In this document: positions 17,936 to 26,936 of the stretch, piece by piece
Numbering within the stretch: the stretch's first letter is position 1
Layout: each line of letters opens with the position of its first letter
Origin: an uncultured Pirellulaceae bacterium
GTDB taxonomy: Bacteria > Planctomycetota > Planctomycetia > Pirellulales > Pirellulaceae
Direction of reading: 5' to 3'
Assembly: GCA_938082855.1 (NCBI GenBank)
Contig: CALKCC010000050.1
Span: 1-59,476, forward strand
Length of the DNA: 59,476 nucleotides
Notes under the pieces: generated by a model
What the model was told of the DNA's origin: nothing
What the model saw: only the letters and a program-made list of their open reading frames with translations
The model's database searches: none
Position numbers and translations under genes: made by a program

Positions 17936-20215
17936 ATGAAGCTATCTGCCCACACCACGATCGTACTGCTTATTCTCCTCAGCTCTAGCGAATGGGTTCA
18001 CGCCAAGAAACTCCGTCCTTACACACCGGAAAACTTACTGGAACATTACCAGCGTGCTCACAAATCCATCAATGACGTTAACAACACCGTTATTCGTCAT
18101 CGGTTAAATCCAAATTGGTTGGAAGAAGGAGATAAATTCTGGTACTCGAATAATTTGCACGACGGTCAACGAGAATGGATCGTCGTGGACTGCCTACGGG
18201 GAAAAAGACAACCTGCTTTTGATCACCAGATTGTGGGGGAGCAACTGTCGAAGCATTTCAAACGCGAAATCGACGGCCAGAAGCTCAACCTTTCGGAACT
18301 CCAATTTGATAAGGAACTCACTTACTGCGAATTCAAATTTGAAAACCAACGTTTTCGTTATTCCTATCAGGGGAAGACGCTCGAGAAATTAACCACGACG
18401 CTAGCTCCAACCACTTTTACGATCTCCACTGCGACCCTCCAACAGAAGCCTGCCCCCAAGTGGGACTTTGAGATAAAAGATCACAATGCCGTACTCACCA
18501 ACAAAGAGACCAACGAAGAATTCATCCTCACAGACGACGGAACAGAGGACTCTCCATACCGCTTTACCAAATGGGGGCCGAACCGACAATTTGCGGTATT
18601 CATGCGAGTCACCCCTGGCGACTTAAGCGAAGTTCATTTACTAGAGTCCTCACCAAAAGACTCACTCAAGGCCAAGCTACACACTCGTACCTATGCACAG
18701 CCTGGGGATCGCTTTGACAGCTTTCAGCTCTTTATTACAGATACATCAACACAAAAGATCTATCCGGTTGACGCTGACGTGATCGATTATCACGGCCCTC
18801 CACAAATTCACTGGCATGCAGACAACGATTTCTTTACCTACCAAAAGGACGATCGTGGACATCAACGCACAAGAATTATCGCTGTCGATCCCGCTACGGG
18901 GGCCAGCCGCACCATTGTGGATGAGAAATCCCCCACCTTCATTAACCAGATCAAATATTACAGCCATTATTCTGCCGATGGAAAGCAGTTGATTTGGGCG
19001 AGTGAACGCAGTGGTTGGAACCATCTCTACACTTACGACCTTAAGACAGGCAACGAGACGGATGAGAATGACGGTAAAACATTTCACGCCATCACATCCG
19101 GACAGTGGGCAGTCAAAAAAGTTGTCTCGCTACAGGAAGCCGAAGGATATCTGATCTTTAGTGCGGTGGGAACACAACCCAAGGAAGATCCGTATCATGA
19201 ACACTACTTCCGAGTAAATCTTGATGGCACTGGATTGACTCAACTTACCGACGGAGACGGGACTCACAACATTAAGCTCTCCCCAGGTAATAAGTATCTC
19301 ATTGATGAATACTCTCGCATCGACCTACCTCCCATCCATACACTTCGGAATGCTCAAACTGGAAAACTCATTTGCCATCTTGAAACCGCGGATATTTCCA
19401 AATTGAAACAGCTCGGATTCTCTTTACCCGAACGCTTTGTTGCGAAAGGCCGTGATGGGGAGACCGATATCTACGGGATGGTCTACCGGCCTCGCATTTA
19501 CGATCCCAAATATAGCTATCCGGTCGTTGAGTATATCTACGCAGGCCCTCACGATTCACACGTCCCGAAGTCCTTCATGACAAGAATGAGGATGTTCCAT
19601 TTGGCTGAACTCGGTTTTATCACCGTCATGATCGATGGCATGGGCACCGACAATCGCGGGAAGGAGTTTCACGACGTCTGCTGGCAAAACCTTCAGGACT
19701 CGGGACTTCCCGATCATATTGCCTGGCTCAAAGCCCTAAACAAATCATATCCACAGTGTGACATTTCTAATGTTGGAATCTTCGGAACAAGTGCCGGCGG
19801 GCAAAGCAGTACAGCGGCAGTCCTGCATTATCCGGACTTTTATACCGTCGCAGTGTCTTCCTGTGGTTGCCATGACAATCGGGTCGACAAGCACTGGTGG
19901 AATGAACAGTGGATGGGCTATCCGATCGGCGATCACTACAAAGACCAATCCAATGTTACCAATGCCAATTTATTGGAAGGAAATCTGCTCCTCCTAGTCG
20001 GAGAAATGGACACCAATGTTCCTCCTGAATCCACATATCAACTGGTAAACGCATTGATTAAATCCAAGAAGGAATTTGATCTTCTCGTCGTGCCAGGAAT
20101 GGGGCATTCTTCCGGTGGCGAATATGGACAGCGACGACGATGGGACTATTTTGTTCAACATCTACATGGACTGACCCCTCCCAATTGGAACAAACATTCC
20201 TACCCACCTAAATAA
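17936..20215 (+). CDS. Dipeptidyl peptidase IV-type S9 prolyl peptidase, exported
   Basis: The 759-residue product has a signal peptide (about 1-23), an N-terminal beta-propeller (roughly 60-480, with blades such as WASERSGWNHLYTYD and KLSPGNKYLIDEYS) and a C-terminal alpha/beta-hydrolase domain. The catalytic triad is readable: S619 in FGTSAGGQS (family consensus GxSxGG), D692 in GEMDTNVPP and H724 in GMGHSSGG. This is the DPP-IV/acylaminoacyl peptidase arrangement: the propeller restricts access and the enzyme cuts short peptides, commonly after proline. Location outside the cytoplasm suggests peptide scavenging. It begins 109 bases after the preceding terminator and probably has its own promoter. 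Confidence 0.9.
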   Translation: MKLSAHTTIVLLILLSSSEWVHAKKLRPYTPENLLEHYQRAHKSINDVNNTVIRHRLNPNWLEEGDKFWYSNNLHDGQREWIVVDCLRGKRQPAFDHQIVGEQLSKHFKREIDGQKLNLSELQFDKELTYCEFKFENQRFRYSYQGKTLEKLTTTLAPTTFTISTATLQQKPAPKWDFEIKDHNAVLTNKETNEEFILTDDGTEDSPYRFTKWGPNRQFAVFMRVTPGDLSEVHLLESSPKDSLKAKLHTRTYAQPGDRFDSFQLFITDTSTQKIYPVDADVIDYHGPPQIHWHADNDFFTYQKDDRGHQRTRIIAVDPATGASRTIVDEKSPTFINQIKYYSHYSADGKQLIWASERSGWNHLYTYDLKTGNETDENDGKTFHAITSGQWAVKKVVSLQEAEGYLIFSAVGTQPKEDPYHEHYFRVNLDGTGLTQLTDGDGTHNIKLSPGNKYLIDEYSRIDLPPIHTLRNAQTGKLICHLETADISKLKQLGFSLPERFVAKGRDGETDIYGMVYRPRIYDPKYSYPVVEYIYAGPHDSHVPKSFMTRMRMFHLAELGFITVMIDGMGTDNRGKEFHDVCWQNLQDSGLPDHIAWLKALNKSYPQCDISNVGIFGTSAGGQSSTAAVLHYPDFYTVAVSSCGCHDNRVDKHWWNEQWMGYPIGDHYKDQSNVTNANLLEGNLLLLVGEMDTNVPPESTYQLVNALIKSKKEFDLLVVPGMGHSSGGEYGQRRRWDYFVQHLHGLTPPNWNKHSYPPK

Positions 20216-20306
20216 TTCACTGTTTATGAGTACATAGGCCGCCTTAGGACGTTAAAGAAGTAACCACTCAAAACAGGGGCGTTGTTTTGAAGGATCGGAT
20301 TTAACA

Positions 20307-20486
20307 ATGTTTTTTACTAACACCCCTTACGGCGAAGTCCGCGAATCGCTTAAAAATCAACCACTAGACGACAAACAGACCTTTTTAGAGTCCATGGTTC
20401 ATTACTTTTTGAATCTGGACCAAGCAGCTCAAAACCGCCTACAGGAGATTGAAGGCGCAATCGATTCCATACTGGAGCAGGAATAG
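20307..20486 (+). CDS. 59-residue protein of unknown function
   Basis: A short complete frame runs from ATG at 20307 to TAG at 20486, with AAGGA twelve bases upstream. The product reads MFFTNTPYGEVRESLKNQ at the start and ends AIDSILEQE; it is acidic, has no signal or membrane segment and looks helical in its second half (MVHYFLNLDQAAQNRLQEIE, heptad-like). It fills the gap between the S9 peptidase and the phosphatase gene, same strand. Codon use resembles its neighbours, and the frame is clean, but with no family recognised the call is tentative. Confidence 0.55.
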   Translation: MFFTNTPYGEVRESLKNQPLDDKQTFLESMVHYFLNLDQAAQNRLQEIEGAIDSILEQE

Positions 20487-20569
20487 ACTCCATACCTTCA
20501 ACAACGAATCGGCTACCATCCAAAGGTATTGATCGCTTGATTGGTAAAACAGCTGCAATCTGTTAAATT

Positions 20570-20586
20570 ACTTGTCCGGAACAAGT
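20570..20586. repeat. Inverted repeat ACTTGT-n5-ACAAGT upstream of the phosphatase gene
   Basis: Six-base arms ACTTGT and ACAAGT flank CCGGA, 28 bases before the ATG of the SpoIIE-type phosphatase. It could be an operator or a weak RNA hairpin that affects translation. Confidence 0.35.
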
Positions 20587-20614
20587 ACAACCTTCAGGCT
20601 AAGACGAACTCTCT

Positions 20615-21805
20615 ATGAACATTCTTGTTGGGTGGGAAGCCTCCCTGGAAACTGAAACACTTGAGTTAATGCTCAACGTGGGCGGACACGAAGCAACCAT
20701 CTGCAGCGAATTGGACCAATTCAATCAAGCTTTGTCTGAACCTGATTGGGATGTCGTCCTGTTGTCACTTAGTTTTCCGTCTCAGGACGAGTCTGTCACA
20801 ACCTTTGAACATACTAAAGAGCAACTCCCTGGAGTTCCCATAGTAGGCGCTGCCAAATCAGACGACATCACTCATCTTATTCAATTCGTATCTCAGGGAT
20901 TGCATACACATGTCATCCGTGATGATGAGGGCAACTTCATCATGCTCCTGATTTCCATGCTCGAAGCCGCCCATGAAAATGTCAAAGCGCTGCGGGCTCA
21001 GGTCGTGGCTGAACGCCTTAGTGAAGAAGTCGATTCAGTACGCAAATTGCAGGAATCCGTCATTCCTGATGACTTACCGGAATCCAATGGCTACAAAGTC
21101 ATCGGTCGCTATGAACCTTCCGAAATCCGAGTAGATGGCCAAAACATGGTTGTGATGGCCGGTGGCGATTATTACGACTCTTTTGCGTTAGACGACTCCA
21201 AAGTCGTTATGCTTGTTGGCGATGCATCCGGTCATGGCGTCAAGGCGTGCATGTCCATCATGACGATGCACACCTTGATAAGGATGATCCGCAATAATCG
21301 CTTTGCAAATACCGCGGATTTTGTCAACGCGGTAAATAACAGGCTATGCAAAAGTGATATCGTCCAGGACGAAGGCGGCTTCATTACGATCATCTACTGT
21401 ATGCTCGACACCGAATCAAACCATTTCGAATGGACTTGTGCCGGTCACCCGCTGCCACTCCTTCAAAACCTTGATACAAATGAAGTCACGATTCTCGGAG
21501 ACGAAGATCAGATCGGCTTACCTCTGGCCGTTATGGAGGGCTGGGAATATGAGTGCATCTCCGCAACCATCCCACCGAATAGCCGGCTCCTGATTTACAC
21601 CGATGGACTGGAGGAAGCATTTCCTCCAAGTGGTGATGCGTTGGCCGATCAGTTTGGAGTAGAAGGAATTATCCAGGCGTTAAAGGATTCTAAAGACCAA
21701 CCTCTGGACGAAGCGCTCGAACTTATCTTCCAACGATCCTCGGATATCACCGAAGGCACAGGCCGTCATGACGACACTTCCGTCATGATCATCGAACGCG
21801 AATAA
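20615..21805 (+). CDS. SpoIIE/RsbU-type PP2C phosphatase with degenerate receiver domain
   Basis: The 396-residue product has a receiver-like N-terminus (1-120), a coiled linker (about 120-155) and a PPM/SpoIIE phosphatase domain (160-396). The phosphatase metal sites are intact: GGD186YYD (184-189), GDASGHG (203-209), TDGLEE and HDDTS near the end. These enzymes dephosphorylate serine/threonine on anti-sigma antagonists or similar partners. The receiver fold lacks its chemistry: the phospho-acceptor Asp is replaced by S51 (DVVLLSLSF), the acidic pair is missing (ILVGWEAS), and the conserved Lys is an Arg (HVIRDDE). So it cannot be activated by ordinary aspartate phosphorylation and may sense something else or dimerise. 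No partner kinase or anti-sigma factor is adjacent. Confidence 0.88.
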   Translation: MNILVGWEASLETETLELMLNVGGHEATICSELDQFNQALSEPDWDVVLLSLSFPSQDESVTTFEHTKEQLPGVPIVGAAKSDDITHLIQFVSQGLHTHVIRDDEGNFIMLLISMLEAAHENVKALRAQVVAERLSEEVDSVRKLQESVIPDDLPESNGYKVIGRYEPSEIRVDGQNMVVMAGGDYYDSFALDDSKVVMLVGDASGHGVKACMSIMTMHTLIRMIRNNRFANTADFVNAVNNRLCKSDIVQDEGGFITIIYCMLDTESNHFEWTCAGHPLPLLQNLDTNEVTILGDEDQIGLPLAVMEGWEYECISATIPPNSRLLIYTDGLEEAFPPSGDALADQFGVEGIIQALKDSKDQPLDEALELIFQRSSDITEGTGRHDDTSVMIIERE

Positions 21806-21816
21806 TTAGCAATTGG

Positions 21817-24408
21817 TTATTCGGTCGACGTTGCGTCTTGCGGAACACCTTCCTCATTTTCCGCGTCGTCCATTTCGATCACATCCGGCGTGGACTCAGA
21901 CTCGGCTTCTTCACGCAGTTTCGCCGGCGCAATCAGCCCCTGAAACTCCGGCTCGCCATAGCTAACAACAAACGGAGGTAATTCAATTAGGGTGTCATCA
22001 TGGCGTTCTACCCGAACTTTCCCCGTCGCATCTTGATAGCCATGTTCAATTCCATTCGCGATCAGATTAGATGAGAAGTCGATTATGCATAAAGCAGGCT
22101 CAAATCGCGGCTGCAAATTGACCACCACCACTTCGCTGCGGCTACGTTGATCGGATAACTGACTTTGCCGCAACAGGTGCCCAAACCCTCGAATAACGCT
22201 ATCTGCAAGATTGACTCCATCGCGATTGGTCAATGGACTTACGTCTACCAACAACACATGACTGGCGCCCCACAACACAGCCGCTTCCACTGGTGCATTA
22301 TGCGCAAACCCTCCGTCTACCAACTCCAATGCATCTCCTGCATCTGGCATCCCCTTTACTTCCTGTCCTGGAAATGCGGGATAAATCGCACTAGAGCCTA
22401 ATACTACGTTCATGAACTGCTGAGGAGACTTGGCCAGATCAATCCCTCGATTTCCAAAATCAGGTTTTGGGGATTCTGAATTGGCTTCGAGATAAAAGTA
22501 AAGTTCGGACGGAATTTCAGGACGACTCCGATCAATCGCCGTAGTGGTCAGTACCAGGTCACGATGTAGTACATTGTTGGTGGTGATCCACTGACCCATT
22601 TCCTGCAGACGCTGATCAACCGTAGCATTTTTATCGAGATGCAAGTCCATATCATAATGACGCGCGTGTTCCTCGAGCATCGTGGAATAGCCGTCGGCCA
22701 AGGAGGCTCTGATCCCCTCCCCCGTCGAAAAGGTCTTCTCATTGATCAGCATGGTGACGAATTGCAGCAACGGTAACCCGAGAACTCCGACGGTCAGAAC
22801 CCAGTGAATTCTCCCTCGTTTGATTTTCAATTCCGTGCGATTCGGTTGATTTGCTACCTTGGACACAAAGTAGTAGACGGCACCACAAAAGAGCATTGTC
22901 AACGCGGTATATTCCGAACCCAACTGGCACCAAAGCCAGAGATGATGCAAGAGATGGTTGTGCCCTAACAACGCCCAGGGCTCAAACGGAATCCAGACCA
23001 ACGCAAATTCAACGGCACCTAAACAGAGACACGTCCGATAGAAGAATTTCAGTCGTGTTGCATATTCCCGCTTAAATACTCGACTAATCAAATACACAAC
23101 GGTCATTTGTAGAAAGGCAAACCAAATTCCCGCATTAATCCGCACGGCAATCGACGGTTTGATAATCTCTCGTTGATCCAACGATGTCCAAACATCTCTC
23201 CAGACTTCCTGTCCAGCCGGATAAGTGGAAACCTTCATGGATACGGGCACGGCGTTTAACGCCCCACCTGACGTGCCCACCACCAGATCGATATCAAGAT
23301 CAGAGCCATATTGGGTATTGAGTTCACCGAGATAATCTTCAACGGCACTAATGGCACCGACCTGATATGCACAGCGAGCGCCACCTCCGGACAAAACTAC
23401 TGCGAGACGAAATGGCTGATACTCCGTCGCATTCTTTTGTGCATGGGCCAGCAATTGGCCGACTCCTTGTAAATCCTGACGGATCAGAAGCTGATTGCTT
23501 TCTTGTTCGAGTGACCGAATCTGGTGCTCCAAATCCAAATACTCCTGATTGCTATCGGGAGAGGCGAGGAATAACGGGGCAGCCTCCGAATAGGCGTGCT
23601 TTTCAAGCAGTTCTTTAAACGCCTCCAGCTGTGGATACTGGCGATTCGCAATCAACACATCATGAGGAATCTTCACCGAATTAAGAGCCGGCAAGTGCAC
23701 TTGCTTCAAATCGGATTCCAAATTCGCATGCTTTGCAATGGCATCGTCCCAAACAAATCCTAGAGCCTTGGTACCTTCCGCTTGACGGGCAACGCTTTCC
23801 AGTACCTGGGTGTGCGAATGCATGTAATGAACAGCCTGCTCTGGAAGGTCGATGCCCATTTGCTTCAACGCCAACCGCGGAACCTGAGCCCCAGAGGCGG
23901 ACTGCGGATGCACAAGAAACACCTTCAGCTGCCCGGAATCCAGCAGAGTACTTAATTCTTCGGGAGTCCAGTCGTCATTACTGGCATGCGTAATGGCTAC
24001 GGAATGATAGAATCTCTGGAATCCATCGACTCTACGTTCTGACGTAACCCAAGGCCCTTCGCCCTTACCAGCATCCATCGTCGCCAAATACTCAAACTCG
24101 TCCACCAATTCCGTCTGTAAGACGCCACGGATATATCCCCCAGCCGTTAATAGAGCAACGTCCAGTTCCCCCGTTCTTAACCAGTGGGTTACTTCGCGAT
24201 ACGAGCCTGCCGCGACCTGAAATTGAACTGGTGGATTCTGCGTGCTGGAAAGACGCTCCAACAATCCTCTCAGCTCACCGTCCTGATCTTGAAAATCCTC
24301 ATAGGTAACGACACCTAGACGAACGAGCAACTGCTGCTGAGCCATCAGTTGCATTGGATGCAACCAAGAAAAAACGACTGTTATTAATCCAAGCCAGATT
24401 AATTTCAC
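21817..24408 (-). CDS. Fusion of PhnD-like binding domain and membrane-spanning patatin phospholipase
   Basis: This 863-residue protein starts with a signal peptide (1-23). Residues about 28-285 resemble an ABC phosphate/phosphonate-type substrate-binding domain (RLGVVTYEDFQDQ; GELDVALLTAGGYI; FLVHPQSASGAQVPRLAL, typical of PhnD). A linker (285-330) leads to a patatin domain: GGGARCAYQ (341-349) for the oxyanion hole, GTS380GG with the nucleophile, and D698GG completing the Ser-Asp dyad. The patatin core is interrupted at about 420-560 by four predicted membrane helices (near 424-444, 457-475, 498-517 and 535-555). Patatins cleave acyl chains from phospholipids. A binding module on the same chain suggests ligand-gated lipase action at the membrane. 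It begins inside the upstream DUF4105 gene (ATGA overlap). Confidence 0.85.
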   Translation of the reverse strand: MKLIWLGLITVVFSWLHPMQLMAQQQLLVRLGVVTYEDFQDQDGELRGLLERLSSTQNPPVQFQVAAGSYREVTHWLRTGELDVALLTAGGYIRGVLQTELVDEFEYLATMDAGKGEGPWVTSERRVDGFQRFYHSVAITHASNDDWTPEELSTLLDSGQLKVFLVHPQSASGAQVPRLALKQMGIDLPEQAVHYMHSHTQVLESVARQAEGTKALGFVWDDAIAKHANLESDLKQVHLPALNSVKIPHDVLIANRQYPQLEAFKELLEKHAYSEAAPLFLASPDSNQEYLDLEHQIRSLEQESNQLLIRQDLQGVGQLLAHAQKNATEYQPFRLAVVLSGGGARCAYQVGAISAVEDYLGELNTQYGSDLDIDLVVGTSGGALNAVPVSMKVSTYPAGQEVWRDVWTSLDQREIIKPSIAVRINAGIWFAFLQMTVVYLISRVFKREYATRLKFFYRTCLCLGAVEFALVWIPFEPWALLGHNHLLHHLWLWCQLGSEYTALTMLFCGAVYYFVSKVANQPNRTELKIKRGRIHWVLTVGVLGLPLLQFVTMLINEKTFSTGEGIRASLADGYSTMLEEHARHYDMDLHLDKNATVDQRLQEMGQWITTNNVLHRDLVLTTTAIDRSRPEIPSELYFYLEANSESPKPDFGNRGIDLAKSPQQFMNVVLGSSAIYPAFPGQEVKGMPDAGDALELVDGGFAHNAPVEAAVLWGASHVLLVDVSPLTNRDGVNLADSVIRGFGHLLRQSQLSDQRSRSEVVVVNLQPRFEPALCIIDFSSNLIANGIEHGYQDATGKVRVERHDDTLIELPPFVVSYGEPEFQGLIAPAKLREEAESESTPDVIEMDDAENEEGVPQDATSTE

Positions 24409-25457
24409 TGTCCTACCTCCGGTGACTTCTGATGTTTAAACCCAACATCTCTTAACCTTTGTGAGTACTGCTCGTCCAACTCAAAGTTGGCAATATCCAC
24501 CAAATACTTGGCTCGCATTTCTTCCAAAGAAGAAACGTCAGGCACGACATCCAGTGAATATGCAATACGATCAACCAATCCGGAGAAGATGACACGTTTA
24601 TCCCATTTTGAAACAGGACTCGGTGCCAACTTATTTAAATGATACAGCATATTGCTCGCACAATTGTTAGCAATCGTGTGATAAAACTCGGGCTCTACCT
24701 GTAGTTTTTCAGCTCGCTGTAAGATGTCTTTAAAGAGACTCTGAACGCCGGTGTTATCAATTTCCAGCGGATACAATCGTACGGGATCGACTCGCACATG
24801 GGTTCGCAGTCCAATCAGATCTCGTTCTGTCCCAACAACATAGGTCAGTTCAAAGTTACGGTACAAACCGGGGAACACTGCAAACTCTTCGCCCTGTTGT
24901 CGATGAATCTCTGCCGAGACGGCCAAGGCCTGAGATTGTTGCTGCTCGTCTACATATTCAAACGTCACAAAGACATGGGCGACTCCTTCCCACGCAGCAA
25001 TCTGCTCCACGCCAAGCCAAACTTTCCGTAGGCCACCTAAAGGTATTCGACGTTCGCCCCAGTTGGCCTCAAAGTCGGATTCCGTGTCGTAACTGAAGTC
25101 TCTTACGTTTTGCACAATTGCGACATCGTCTTCATATCGCACGGTTATTCCGTGCTCCATGTCAGCGGCCCAAACCCGATCAGCTCGTGGCTGAACCGTC
25201 CATAAAGCCAGGAGTACGATTAGGTCAAAACACCAGACGCCATAGATGAAGATCGAACGGTTGCCCCAATACGCAGCAGCTCCAGCCAGCCCCCCAAAGA
25301 CAACAATTAAGAGTAAGATCCCCAAGCCGAATCGACCTCCGGGGAAATTCAGAACGCCCCCCATTGCCCACAGCAATACCAGAACCCAGAAAATCCATCC
25401 AAGTACTTTCAACAACATCTGTAACGTAGGCCAAATCAATTCACTGTCTTCGAACAT
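24405..25457 (-). CDS. DUF4105 (Lnb N-terminal-like) membrane protein
   Basis: I start it at the ATG at 25457 (MFEDSELIWPTLQM), because the stretch before it is cysteine-rich and poorly conserved-looking. Two or three membrane helices come first (about residues 13-35, 41-62, 68-88). The soluble part carries the family's catalytic motif FYHTIANNCASNMLYHLNK, with C266 after NN and His at 260. DUF4105 is the N-terminal domain of Lnb, an enzyme that adds an acyl chain to the N-terminus of lipoproteins in Bacteroidota, so acyl transfer is a reasonable guess. Its stop codon overlaps the start of the patatin fusion by four bases, indicating coupled translation and a shared lipid-related process. Confidence 0.75.
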   Translation of the reverse strand: MFEDSELIWPTLQMLLKVLGWIFWVLVLLWAMGGVLNFPGGRFGLGILLLIVVFGGLAGAAAYWGNRSIFIYGVWCFDLIVLLALWTVQPRADRVWAADMEHGITVRYEDDVAIVQNVRDFSYDTESDFEANWGERRIPLGGLRKVWLGVEQIAAWEGVAHVFVTFEYVDEQQQSQALAVSAEIHRQQGEEFAVFPGLYRNFELTYVVGTERDLIGLRTHVRVDPVRLYPLEIDNTGVQSLFKDILQRAEKLQVEPEFYHTIANNCASNMLYHLNKLAPSPVSKWDKRVIFSGLVDRIAYSLDVVPDVSSLEEMRAKYLVDIANFELDEQYSQRLRDVGFKHQKSPEVGQ

Positions 25458-25551
25458 GTCTGAAGTATAAATCATCTGTGATCGAAACATGCAGCGAATG
25501 CAATATAAATCCGATCTCTCTATGGTCATCGGCATTGTCATCTAGCCGATT

Positions 25552-25560
25552 TGATATAAT
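25552..25560 (+). promoter_or_regulatory. Extended -10 promoter element before the aminotransferase gene
   Basis: TGATATAAT matches the extended -10 consensus (TGnTATAAT) 81 bases before the ATG at 25642, in the gap between divergent genes. The -35 region has only a poor match, which is acceptable for extended -10 promoters. Confidence 0.5.
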
Positions 25561-25641
25561 CGCGACATGGAGTTAACCGAATTGAATTCCATTTCAATCA
25601 CAACCTGAGAGACATAAATTACCTGGAGTTAGAATAGATCT

Positions 25642-26913
25642 ATGAGTGACATGCATCCTGCATTTAGTGATTTTGCCCGAGGCGTAACGACGGAAACCGC
25701 TTTTGACGTATTAGTCATCGCAAAACAACTCAAAGCTGAAGGCAAGAAAGTAGTGGAATTGGAAATTGGCGACAGCCCGTTTCCCTCGACTACCAACGGA
25801 GCTCAGGCTGGCATCCAGGCAATTCAGGATGACCATTGTCACTATGGCCCATCCATCGGGATTCCTGAATTCCGTGAAGCCGTTGCCAAATACGTAAACG
25901 ACGAATACGGTCTGGATGTAGCTGCCAACAATGTCACGGCCGGTCCTGGAGCGAAGATTTTTGAAACGCTTTTCTGTGAAGCATTCATTAACGAAGGTGA
26001 CGGTGTTTTAGTTTTCAGTCCATTCTTCCCGACCTACCCGCCAAACATTGATCGACGCGGCGGTCGAATCGTCTACTCCGAATTGAAACAGGAAAATGCA
26101 TTCCGTCCGAATCTGGCTGACATTGAAAAATTCGTAAATGAAGATCCTAACCCCAAAGCAATCTTCATCAACACGCCACACAACCCAACCGGAGGCATTG
26201 CCACAGAGGAAGACCTGAAGGGAATTGCCGACTTGATTCGAGGCAAAGACATTGTTGTCTTTGCGGACGAACCCTATGACCAAATGGCCTGGGAAGGGCA
26301 GCATCACTCCTTACTTGCACAACCTGGCATGCTCGACCAATGTGTCTCTTGCTATACCTTCAGTAAGTCCTTCAGCATGAGTGGCTGGCGACTTGGATAC
26401 GCCGTAAGTAGTGAACGCATTATTAATATGATCGCAAAGCTCACAAACAGCACGCTTTCGTGTATCCCGCCGTTTGTCCAAATGGCCGGAGCCGCAGCGT
26501 TAAATAATGACCGAGCCCAACGCGATGAGTATATGGCCGAATTCAAAGATCGCACGATCTCACTGGCAACGAAACTCAATGAACTCGACGGAGTCAATTG
26601 TCTCATCCCCGGTGGTACGTTTTATGTTTTCCCCAACGTGGCGGAAATCTGCAATCGTCACTCGATCACTTCGCACGGACTCGCTTTGTATCTACTCAAG
26701 GGCGCGGATGACAACTTTGGCGTTGCCTGTTTGGGAGGAGAGTGTTTCGGGGATGCTGGCCATGGATTCATTCGATTCAGTACAGCTGAGCCGCCTGAGC
26801 TAATTCAAGAAGCGCTGGATTTTCTGCCGGTTGCCTGGAGTAACAGTGAACGTATTCAGGCCTTCTTGGCTGAAAACCCTCAGTACCAACTGGAAACTCC
26901 CTATCCTGTTTAA
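25642..26913 (+). CDS. Pyridoxal-phosphate aminotransferase (class I/II)
   Basis: The 423-residue product is a fold-type I aminotransferase. NVTAGPGAKIFETLFCEAF fixes the cofactor-phosphate region, INTPHNPTGG is the canonical substrate loop, VFADEPYDQM supplies the Asp and Tyr that contact the cofactor ring, and TFSKSFSMSGWRLGY contains the Schiff-base lysine (K in SKS). These features fit aspartate/aromatic/alanine aminotransferase-like enzymes acting in amino-acid metabolism. No signal peptide. The GTG start of the MoxR gene follows 23 bases after its stop, so the aminotransferase may be the first gene of a four-gene transcript, although its function does not obviously match the MoxR-DUF58 genes. 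Confidence 0.92.
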   Translation: MSDMHPAFSDFARGVTTETAFDVLVIAKQLKAEGKKVVELEIGDSPFPSTTNGAQAGIQAIQDDHCHYGPSIGIPEFREAVAKYVNDEYGLDVAANNVTAGPGAKIFETLFCEAFINEGDGVLVFSPFFPTYPPNIDRRGGRIVYSELKQENAFRPNLADIEKFVNEDPNPKAIFINTPHNPTGGIATEEDLKGIADLIRGKDIVVFADEPYDQMAWEGQHHSLLAQPGMLDQCVSCYTFSKSFSMSGWRLGYAVSSERIINMIAKLTNSTLSCIPPFVQMAGAAALNNDRAQRDEYMAEFKDRTISLATKLNELDGVNCLIPGGTFYVFPNVAEICNRHSITSHGLALYLLKGADDNFGVACLGGECFGDAGHGFIRFSTAEPPELIQEALDFLPVAWSNSERIQAFLAENPQYQLETPYPV

Positions 26914-26936
26914 CGCTAATTGAGAAGGAAAATCGC

